14,610 nucleotides of DNA from Cyclobacteriaceae bacterium (GTDB lineage: Bacteria > Bacteroidota > Bacteroidia > Cytophagales > Cyclobacteriaceae): positions 1 to 14,610 of the forward strand of contig JANYDR010000325.1 in NCBI GenBank assembly GCA_025363495.1. The letters are read 5' to 3'. Shown here one piece after another: positions 7,561-13,859 of this stretch (the stretch's first letter is position 1; each line of letters opens with the position of its first letter). Under the pieces are notes generated by a model, which saw nothing but the letters and a program-made list of their open reading frames with translations, had not been told where the DNA came from and did no database searches. Made by a program: the position numbers and the translations under genes.

Positions 7561-8688
7561 TTAATTATTTACTTTTGCCTTAATATTTACATTCAAGGCG
7601 TTTCCGGGTTGGAGTGTAGAATTGAGAATGTTCATTTGAGTAATCTGCGGAATATTGGGAAGAGGACTTGTGTCGTAACCACTTCCGGATGCACCAGCGC
7701 TGGGAAACGGAAATGGTCCACCGTAAATGCCGAGGTCTGTAGGAGGTAGTTCCGTGCTCTGGTTGTGAGCAGGTGAACCTGCCTGAAGCCGGTAGTCAAA
7801 ACTGAAATTGAAGTTATTATAGTCGGTAACGTTTACAAACAAAGGATCAATTCCTACGAAGTTGCCGCTGGCTGTATTATTGCCAGCAGCAAAACTGTTT
7901 GTTGGGGCATTGTTGCTAATCGTGGGGAGGATTGTGATATTGTTATTAAACGTATTAAGGTTTACGTTAGTGGTTGACCAAACATTGCCTGGATTTGATG
8001 TAAAAATGTTGTTGGTAATTGTGGCAAAATACAAGTTATTGAACGCGTCTGGTCCTGGAAAGACATTGTGATCAATCACTACTGTTGGGCTTGAAAAATT
8101 GCGCACATCCCCGGTGATGATGTTATTTTGGAGAACAATATTGGATGCAGAAACCCCTAAAGACCCGTTACTCGCCCCGCCATTGAGCGTGTAGAGAATG
8201 TTATTGTAGAGAATCCAATTGCTGGCAAGTGAAACTCCGCTGCCGTAAGCATCATTATAAAAATATATCGTGCCAATATTATTTCTATAAATAGTGATAT
8301 TGCTTACCGCTAAAGGCGAAGTATAGCAGTTTATATCGTTGTTCACTAAAAAACCGGTGATCACTGAGCCATTTGGGTCCCGAGGGTTAACAATATTGCT
8401 TGGGTCTTTCTGAAGATTGATGTGATTAACCTTCGTGGAGTAGTTGAATTGATTATTGGAGTTATAGCCTGCTCCTATTAGTGCAAGCTTTTTAGTAATA
8501 GTAAAATCTGTGTATAGGAATTGAGACCCAAGAACAAAAATAGTATCACCGGCGGTGGCAGCATCAATCGCAGGCTGTATGTCCGAAAATTGTGCCGGGC
8601 GGGCGGAGTCATTGCACACCGTTCGGATAGTGGCATGTGACAGCGAGGCAATGGCTATGACAAAAATGATTGTAATTAGTTTTTTCAT
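7561..8688 (-). CDS. Secreted right-handed beta-helix repeat protein
   Basis: Residues 1-19 are a clear signal peptide (MKKLITIIFVIAIASLSHA). The mature start TIRTVCNDSARPAQFSDIQPAIDAA-x-AGDTIFVLG (20-54) is the typical cap of bacterial pectin-lyase-like beta-helix proteins. Residues of about 85-260 contain repeated strands rich in Asn (ITIYRNNI, WILYNNIL, IVLQNNIIT, VVIDHNVF, ATITNNIF), the Asn ladder of parallel beta helices. The closing block DPLFVN ... DYRLQAGSPAHNQ ... DLGIYGG (281-324) is also usual. No catalytic motif of a polysaccharide lyase can be assigned. A proline/serine-rich linker leads to a short tail (QITQMNILNSTLQPGNALNVNIKAKVNN region). There is no type B or type A sorting domain, so it may stay in the periplasm or be anchored by partners. 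It lies between the small LuxR gene (27 bp) and the giant protein (57 bp), which points to one transcript. Confidence 0.85.
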   Translation of the reverse strand: MKKLITIIFVIAIASLSHATIRTVCNDSARPAQFSDIQPAIDAATAGDTIFVLGSQFLYTDFTITKKLALIGAGYNSNNQFNYSTKVNHINLQKDPSNIVNPRDPNGSVITGFLVNNDINCYTSPLAVSNITIYRNNIGTIYFYNDAYGSGVSLASNWILYNNILYTLNGGASNGSLGVSASNIVLQNNIITGDVRNFSSPTVVIDHNVFPGPDAFNNLYFATITNNIFTSNPGNVWSTTNVNLNTFNNNITILPTISNNAPTNSFAAGNNTASGNFVGIDPLFVNVTDYNNFNFSFDYRLQAGSPAHNQSTELPPTDLGIYGGPFPFPSAGASGSGYDTSPLPNIPQITQMNILNSTLQPGNALNVNIKAKVNN

Positions 8689-8715
8689 ATGTATTAATTT
8701 GAGTGCGTTGTTGTT

Positions 8716-8922
8716 TTATTTTTTTAATAACCTGTGGTCTACCGCTTTCTTTACCAGCTCGGCTGAGTTGCTTACGTCAAGTTTCTTAAGAAGCTTCTTT
8801 CGCTGGGCGGATACGGTATGGAAACTCTTGTTTAGTTCCATCGCGATTTCGCGACTTGAATACCCGGCACAAATGAGTGTTAGGACCTCTTTTTCTTTTA
8901 ATGATAGAATTGCTGATTCCAT
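8716..8922 (-). CDS. Stand-alone LuxR-type HTH protein (68 residues)
   Basis: The whole product is a GerE/LuxR DNA-binding domain: LSLKEKEVLTLICAGYSSREIAMELNKS, then the recognition helix SFHTVSAQRKKLLKKL, then DVSNSAELVKKA. No receiver or sensor part precedes it: the frame is closed by a TGA at 8956-8958 (plus-strand numbering), and the 11 codons between that and the ATG contain no ATG, GTG or TTG. Its HTH resembles that of the PAS-LuxR protein at the right edge of the window, including the shared AELVKKA end. It is the first gene of the set beta-helix, giant surface protein, PorP, and is a good candidate for their local regulator, possibly autoregulating. Whether it is a functional mini-regulator or the surviving 3' end of a longer LuxR gene cannot be decided here. 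Confidence 0.85.
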   Translation of the reverse strand: MESAILSLKEKEVLTLICAGYSSREIAMELNKSFHTVSAQRKKLLKKLDVSNSAELVKKAVDHRLLKK

Positions 8923-8934
8923 GTTTGCCAGGGA

Positions 8935-8950
8935 TAGCCCTTTTGGGCTA
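8935..8950. promoter_or_regulatory. Perfect inverted repeat TAGCCC-TTTT-GGGCTA in the leader of the mini-LuxR gene
   Basis: Six perfectly paired bases flank a four-base loop, and the right-hand end (in transcription sense) lies 12 bp before the ATG. On the transcript it would form AGCCC-AAAA-GGGCU next to the start codon. It could be an operator for a dimeric LuxR-type protein or an RNA hairpin affecting initiation. Position and symmetry are seen; the role is inferred. Confidence 0.45.
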
Positions 8951-9038
8951 GCGACTCAAAATTGATGGATTAAGGCGGCTAGATGTTAACGTTTATGAGA
9001 CTGACTTTACCACAGATGTTGCAAAAGTGGCGTTTTTT

Positions 9039-9055
9039 AGACCCTGAATAGGTCT
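9039..9055. repeat. Small hairpin between the HTCS stop and the mini-LuxR gene
   Basis: AGACC (9039-9043) pairs with GGTCT (9051-9055) around seven bases. On the plus strand it is followed by TTTTT, the layout of an intrinsic terminator, but no plus-strand gene precedes it. On the minus strand, where the HTCS gene ends 34 bp earlier, the stem is followed by A's. It is therefore recorded only as an inverted repeat. Confidence 0.35.
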
Positions 9056-9089
9056 TTTTATAAAAATCTATAACGACGAACTCAGAAAA

Positions 9090-12000
9090 TCACACCTCAC
9101 TCGGCAGTCGGCCAAACTCTTCTTTGAAAGCCTTGCTGAAATAAGAGAGATTCCCAAATCCAACTTCATAAGCAACCTGTGAGACGGGTGCCCATTTTGC
9201 GATAAGAAGCTGTTCCGCTTTTTGAAGCCTGAGTTTTCTAATAAAACCCGAAGCAGTGAGGCCGGTTATCGCTACAATCTTGCGATAGCATTGTTCACGA
9301 CTCATTCCCATTTCCGCAGCGAGGGCCTCTACAGAAAGTTTTTCATCCGGCATATTTGCTTCGATGTAGGTTTTGGCTTTCAGAATAAACTGCTCTGATG
9401 CTGAGGTTGCTTGGATGATTGTGGCTTTAGAGAGTAAGTGGCTTTTTATGTTGACTTGCAGCTTTTCACGGAGGAGTATAAGGTTGTGAACTTTCAGGAG
9501 TAGCTCTGCTTTGTTAAAAGGTTTGATCAGATAGTCATCTGCTCCGGTTTGCAAGCCTTCGATTTTGTGTTCTTCACCAGCTTTGGCAGTAAGTAAGATA
9601 AATGGAATGTGATCGGTACGTGGATCTTTTTTTGCGAGAGAGCAAAACTCAATACCATCCATTTCAGGCATCATCAGATCACTGATAATCACATCAGGAA
9701 CTTCCTTGCGTGCGATAGCAAGACCCTCTTTGCCATCCCCGGCTTCGAGATAATGATAGTTATGACCCAGACAACTTTTTATAAACCCACGAATGTCTAT
9801 GTTATCCTCAACTAATAAGATCAATGACTGATTTGAATCTGTTTCAGCCCCGTTTAAAGAAACTGCTGAACCATAATTTGATTCGACGGTTCGAGTTACT
9901 GTTTCCTCTATATCAGAAATCATAACGGGTAAAGTGACTGTAAAAGTTGTCCCATGTTCAGCATTGCTTTCAACCTTAACACGTCCTTTCATTAGCTCAC
10001 TATATTCTTTCACCAGGGCAAGGCCAATCCCAGTACCCTCCGCGTGACTGGAATCAGTTGGCGTTACCTGATAGAACCGGTCGAAAATATTATTGATTGA
10101 ATTGCTGGCTATGCCACGTCCGTTGTCAATTACCTTAAGTATAAGTACTTCGTTTTCGACAATTGCTGAAACTTTAACCAAACCTGAGGGAGGGGTAAAC
10201 TTAAGAGCGTTGGAGATAAGATTGGAAAGGATGGTTTCAAGTTTTTCTGAATCGGTTTTTACCGTAGGAAGACTCTCCGATAGCTCCGAAGTAAATTGAA
10301 TTTTACGGTCGACAGCCAATGAACTAAATTGAGATATTGTAATTTTCAAAAGCGATGGAAGATGCGTATTCGAAATGAATAACTTCATTTCATGAGCGTC
10401 CAGCTTTGCAAGATCGAGCAACTGATTAATGAGTTTTAAAAGACGTTGGGAATTTCCCAGTATAAAATTAAGGAGGGTTTTTGATTCGGGATCAGAAGTC
10501 CTTTCCAATAATTCATTGGTGGGTCCTTGTATCAGCGTAAGAGGAGTACGAAATTCATGTGTTATGTTGGAGAAGAATTTTGTTTTTAACTGATCGAGCT
10601 CTTTCAAGGCATTTTTTTCCTTTTGCTCAACGGCAACCTGCATTTTTAGTCTTTCGCGATGAACAACCGATCGCCATCCCCAGAATAGCAATCCCAAAAA
10701 GACTATAAAGTATCCAGCATATGCCCACCATGTTTTGTAAAATGGTGGCGTAATGATAATACGGATAGAAGCACCTTGCTCATTCCATATTCCATCGGCG
10801 TTGGATCCCTTTGCAGTGAAAGTATAAGTCCCGGGATCAAGATTGGTATAGGTCACGAATCTTCTGTTGCCGCTATTTATCCAGCGGCTATCAAACCCCT
10901 TTAGTTGGTAAGCATATCGATTGTTTTTTGGGTTAGTAAAATCCAATGATACAAACTCGATTGAGAAAATATTCTGATCATACGTCAAGTGAATGTCATT
11001 GTTGAGATTGGGGCTAAGACTTTTTTCATCAGGGCCTTGCTTGTCTCTGCTATTAACGAGGATAGTGAAGTCGGTAATAGCGATTGGGGGAGGAGCCTGA
11101 TTTATCTTAATGCTGTCTTTTGGAAAAAAGCAAATTTGATTGCCGGCCGTAAAATAGAAGCAATTGTCAACCGGTGACATTACGAACGGTATATCAAGGA
11201 CTTCAAGAGGATTGTCGAACCGGGAAAAAAAATTTCTGTCAGTAGGCGGATTTGTCAGATATGACTCCGTTAATTGAAACAGAGCGTCTCTCGTTTCGAC
11301 TAAAAGATTTCTATTGATGTCTTCTGAAATGGTGCGAACGGACAGATCTTCAAGCCCCTCTTTACTTCCATAGCGTGTGAATATCTCTTTATCAGGATCA
11401 AATCTATTAATACCATCTTTAGTTCCAATCCATAAAATATTTCGCGAGTCTTTGAAAATATAAGTGATATAGTTATTGCTGATCGAATTAATATCTTTTT
11501 CATTAAACTGATACCATTTTGTTTTATTGGTTCTGGTATCGAGGATGTTCAGCCCTCCGGTCATTGTACCAAGGAATAATTTCCCATTTACATTCCTTAT
11601 TCTATAGACATTGTTGCTGCTCAATAACGGGGTTTTTCGATGGATAAATTTTTTTGTTGACCGATCAAACAAATCCAGCCCAAACGGCGTGCCAAGCCAT
11701 AGATTATTTTCAGGATCAACATAGGTTGTAATGACGGTGCCATGATTCAAGCTCGTTGAATCACCCGGTTTATTAATGTACGTTTGAATTCGTTTGCCCT
11801 GCGCGGTGTATTGAGTGAGGCCGCCTTCAGTTCCAATCCAAACATTTCCATCTGCATCTTCAGAAAGATCGGAGATGTCTTTTCCAACCAGACTATTGCT
11901 GGAGTTGGGATCAAATTTTAATATAAAGGGTGCCGCACCTGAATGAGGAAATGCGGTAAGCCCCTCTGATTCAGTAACAACGTAAAGATTATTTTTTGTT

Positions 12001-13127
12001 TTAACAACCTGGTCCAAATTCTTGCCTGCCAGAGCACTGCTGTTTGCCAAACTTTTCAATCCGGGAATCAGAATAATTTTATAGACACCCTGGTGATTTG
12101 ATCCGACCCAAATCGTCCCGTTCTTCTCGCGAAGAAGAGAAACAATATTTTTCGTGTTAATCTCATACGCGCCGCCTACATCAAAATCTTTGCCTTCAAA
12201 TAATCCCGTGGTTGTATCAAAGTAACTTAAGCCGCCTCCAAAACTTGCTATCCAGATTTTATTTCCAGCAGGCGCGAGGTCCCAGATAGAATTGTGTTTA
12301 AGGCTTTGATCATTTTTTTCATCGTGGACCCAGTGAGTGATCTTTTCAGATTTTTTGTCAAATCGAATGAGTCCTCCGTATGTTCCTATCCAAAGATTGC
12401 CTTTGTTATCTTCTGTTATTTTCCGGATCACATTGCAACGGGTATTGATGATTGGGTCGGGGTGAGAGATTTTGAAGTGTTTGAATTTTTTGTTCACCGG
12501 ATCAAATCTGTCAAGTCCATCGCCCGCTAAACCTAACCACATAATACCCCTCTTATCGGTAAAGATTTCCAGAATAAAATTACCGCCAGGCGAGTTCAAA
12601 TTATTTTTTTTATTGGGATAGTGAGTGAAGTTTTGAGTTTCGTCGTTGAATTTTTGCAATACACCAGCTCCGATCCAGAGAGTGCCAATAGCATCTTCAT
12701 AAACAATATTTATGTCGTTATTGGATATTGAGGTGGAGTCTTGTTTATCATGTTTGAAGTGTATGAATTTCCTTGTCAAGAGATCTAATTTGTCTAGCCC
12801 TCCGCCCAACGTTCCCACCCAGATATTTCCCTTCTTATCTTCATAAAGACAGCGGATGAAATTGTTGCTAAGGGACGTGCTGTCATCCGGGTCGTGTTTA
12901 TATGCCACATGAGTATAACCATCATACCGCCAGAGTCCGTCGGAGCAACCGAACCAAAGAAAACCTTTTGAGTCCGTTATAATAGCATAAGTAGAACCTT
13001 CCGAAAATCCTTGCTTCTTTCCCAGCCTGACTGCAAGGGTAGCATTATTTTGTGACCACGCTGGAAGAGCACAGAGAAAGGTGACAACAGTCAAAAAGAA
13101 TTTGCGCAGAGAGGAAAGTTGCGACAT
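9090..13127 (-). CDS. Hybrid two-component system regulator (HTCS): periplasmic double propeller, histidine kinase, receiver, AraC-type HTH
   Basis: The 1345-residue protein combines sensor, kinase and DNA-binding regulator in one chain. Residues 1-25 are a signal peptide (cleavage near AWS|Q). About 47-670 carry some fourteen propeller motifs (e.g. NIWVGTLGGGLDKLD at 101, LWIGTYGGLIRFD at 245, LWIGTKDGINRFD at 565), enough for two seven-bladed propellers. A Y_Y_Y-type domain spans about 736-795, then a membrane helix (799-819). The HisKA motif THEFRTPLTL has the phosphoacceptor His857; ATPase boxes are NLISNALKF (969-977), DNGRGI (1001) and GTGIGLAL (1031). The receiver has LVEDN (1105), phospho-Asp1150 and Lys1202. 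The AraC-type HTH occupies about 1262-1345, ending GRLPSEV. All key residues are intact. Family members sense oligosaccharides in many polysaccharide loci; no such locus is visible here. The next genes downstream are the mini-LuxR and surface-protein set, the likeliest targets in the window. Confidence 0.95.
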   Translation of the reverse strand: MSQLSSLRKFFLTVVTFLCALPAWSQNNATLAVRLGKKQGFSEGSTYAIITDSKGFLWFGCSDGLWRYDGYTHVAYKHDPDDSTSLSNNFIRCLYEDKKGNIWVGTLGGGLDKLDLLTRKFIHFKHDKQDSTSISNNDINIVYEDAIGTLWIGAGVLQKFNDETQNFTHYPNKKNNLNSPGGNFILEIFTDKRGIMWLGLAGDGLDRFDPVNKKFKHFKISHPDPIINTRCNVIRKITEDNKGNLWIGTYGGLIRFDKKSEKITHWVHDEKNDQSLKHNSIWDLAPAGNKIWIASFGGGLSYFDTTTGLFEGKDFDVGGAYEINTKNIVSLLREKNGTIWVGSNHQGVYKIILIPGLKSLANSSALAGKNLDQVVKTKNNLYVVTESEGLTAFPHSGAAPFILKFDPNSSNSLVGKDISDLSEDADGNVWIGTEGGLTQYTAQGKRIQTYINKPGDSTSLNHGTVITTYVDPENNLWLGTPFGLDLFDRSTKKFIHRKTPLLSSNNVYRIRNVNGKLFLGTMTGGLNILDTRTNKTKWYQFNEKDINSISNNYITYIFKDSRNILWIGTKDGINRFDPDKEIFTRYGSKEGLEDLSVRTISEDINRNLLVETRDALFQLTESYLTNPPTDRNFFSRFDNPLEVLDIPFVMSPVDNCFYFTAGNQICFFPKDSIKINQAPPPIAITDFTILVNSRDKQGPDEKSLSPNLNNDIHLTYDQNIFSIEFVSLDFTNPKNNRYAYQLKGFDSRWINSGNRRFVTYTNLDPGTYTFTAKGSNADGIWNEQGASIRIIITPPFYKTWWAYAGYFIVFLGLLFWGWRSVVHRERLKMQVAVEQKEKNALKELDQLKTKFFSNITHEFRTPLTLIQGPTNELLERTSDPESKTLLNFILGNSQRLLKLINQLLDLAKLDAHEMKLFISNTHLPSLLKITISQFSSLAVDRKIQFTSELSESLPTVKTDSEKLETILSNLISNALKFTPPSGLVKVSAIVENEVLILKVIDNGRGIASNSINNIFDRFYQVTPTDSSHAEGTGIGLALVKEYSELMKGRVKVESNAEHGTTFTVTLPVMISDIEETVTRTVESNYGSAVSLNGAETDSNQSLILLVEDNIDIRGFIKSCLGHNYHYLEAGDGKEGLAIARKEVPDVIISDLMMPEMDGIEFCSLAKKDPRTDHIPFILLTAKAGEEHKIEGLQTGADDYLIKPFNKAELLLKVHNLILLREKLQVNIKSHLLSKATIIQATSASEQFILKAKTYIEANMPDEKLSVEALAAEMGMSREQCYRKIVAITGLTASGFIRKLRLQKAEQLLIAKWAPVSQVAYEVGFGNLSYFSKAFKEEFGRLPSEV
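11118..12989 (-). repeat. Propeller repeat region of the HTCS sensor
   Basis: Blade motifs of the form D-x-x-G-x-[IL]W-[IV]GT-x-GG[LI]-x-x-[FL]D occur at intervals of roughly 45-50 residues between residues 47 and 670. The last two (around LLVETRD at 608 and FYFTAGN at 657) are strongly diverged, as is common in this family. The blades often include SLSNN-x-I type linkers (DSTSLSNNFI, DSTSISNNDI, DINSISNNYI). Confidence 0.85.
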
Positions 13128-13273
13128 GAACTGAGGTTAAAAAGTAGAAAAACTTTACTCGCGCATTAACTAAAATGTAAAATACAGTGTGTGGAGATAA
13201 AAGTCAATTAAGTGCGGGTAAGGAATCTGTGAATAGGTAATTCACGTAAACCGCAAGGACGGTTGTAGCCTGA

Positions 13274-13693
13274 TCAATTTGTTTTCTTAATTGGTTTAGG
13301 TTTGTCCGGTGGATTCAGCTCTTCTTCACCAATGGTCGGAGACTCTTCACCTTTCCTCATTTTATTCACCACAATTTCTGCGATCCGCCTTGCATCGGCC
13401 TGAGTTTTAAAGCCTTCATCGCCAGGCTTGCCTGGAATCGTCAGTTGATGAATTTTTAATTCCTTTTTTAGAAACACATCATAACCCCAAGTATTATTGG
13501 ACGAAGCGATTAGCTTGAATCGAATACCCCCAATAGATTTTTCGGGAATGCTATCCTTACCCATTTTGACCAAGGTGCTATCCTTATCCATTTTAACAGA
13601 AGTACCATCCTTATTTATTTTGGTGGGCTTATTTTGTGCGGCGGCGATACCGACGCAATTAATTACAAGGAATAATAATAAGGCTTTCTTCAT
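13274..13693 (-). CDS. Secreted DUF4907 family protein
   Basis: Residues 1-19 are a signal peptide (MKKALLLFLVINCVGIAAA|Q). Residues 28-54 are three copies of a nine-residue unit (KDGTSVKMD, KDSTLVKMG, KDSIPEKSI), encoded by a 27-bp tandem repeat. Residues 68-126 match DUF4907 as I know it: WGYDVFLKKELKIHQLTIPG, a G-x-x-GF-x-TQADA segment, then IAEIVVNKMRKGE and PTIGEEEL. The C-terminus is Pro/Lys-rich. DUF4907 proteins are small exported proteins of unknown function in Bacteroidota. The gene lies 146 bp upstream of the HTCS gene and 42 bp after the PorP remnant, all on the same strand. A functional tie to the HTCS (for example as an accessory periplasmic factor) is possible but rests only on position. 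Confidence 0.82.
   Translation of the reverse strand: MKKALLLFLVINCVGIAAAQNKPTKINKDGTSVKMDKDSTLVKMGKDSIPEKSIGGIRFKLIASSNNTWGYDVFLKKELKIHQLTIPGKPGDEGFKTQADARRIAEIVVNKMRKGEESPTIGEEELNPPDKPKPIKKTN
13549..13629 (-). repeat. Three copies of a 27-bp minisatellite in the DUF4907 gene
   Basis: The copies are 13549-13575, 13576-13602 and 13603-13629. The first two differ at few positions (both begin TGCTATCCTTA and continue CCATTTT); the third is more diverged. The unit keeps the reading frame and lies just behind the signal peptide, in a linker where copy-number change would be tolerated. Confidence 0.8.
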
Positions 13694-13735
13694 ATGTGTT
13701 TAATTCAATAAAGATCGCCGGAATTTCGGTAATTT

Positions 13736-13855
13736 CTAAAAGCTCCTCACTTCTTCTATGTTATGAAAGCTCAACGTTTTGATTCTTGGTCCCAGCATTA
13801 TTTGATGCGACGAAAAATTGAGACTGGTGGAATTATTCGACGACTTTCCTAGGAG
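13736..13855 (-). pseudogene. C-terminal remnant of a PorP/SprF gene
   Basis: The last 40 codons (with stop) of a PorP/SprF gene are readable here without a start. The reading ends STSLNFSSHQIMLGPRIKTL then SFHNIEEVRSF. Aligned without gaps to the end of the intact PorP/SprF protein in this window (SVGLNFTSHEITFGLRLKAL then RIHDLNEVRGF), 16 of 31 residues are identical and both end in Phe plus stop. The similarity stops within a few bases of the PAS-LuxR stop codon. Further upstream the same frame runs through the LuxR coding sequence and is meaningless, so a small protein of 61 residues starting at an ATG in that overlap is not credible. The fragment is best read as the tail of a deleted paralogue. 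Confidence 0.8.
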
Positions 13856-13859
13856 AAGG

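Larger units (their letters stand above)
8923..9089 (-). promoter_or_regulatory. Probable promoter region of the mini-LuxR / beta-helix / surface protein / PorP set
   Basis: This 167-bp gap is the largest on the minus strand between the HTCS gene and the surface-protein set, whose inner spacings are 27, 57 and 10 bp. It holds two inverted repeats (8935-8950 and 9039-9055). The best match to the Bacteroidota -7 element TAnnTTTG is CAATTTTG (minus strand, about 8957-8964), with one mismatch and no convincing -33 TTG, so a promoter is expected here from layout more than from sequence. Confidence 0.35.

Noticed and set aside
8555..8965. 136-codon plus-strand reading across the mini-LuxR gene
   Set aside because: It is antisense to the LuxR HTH and the beta-helix signal peptide, both clearly recognisable proteins.
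9039..9059. Plus-strand intrinsic terminator (stem followed by TTTTT)
   Set aside because: No plus-strand gene lies upstream, and on the minus strand, where it would be useful, the stem is followed by A's.
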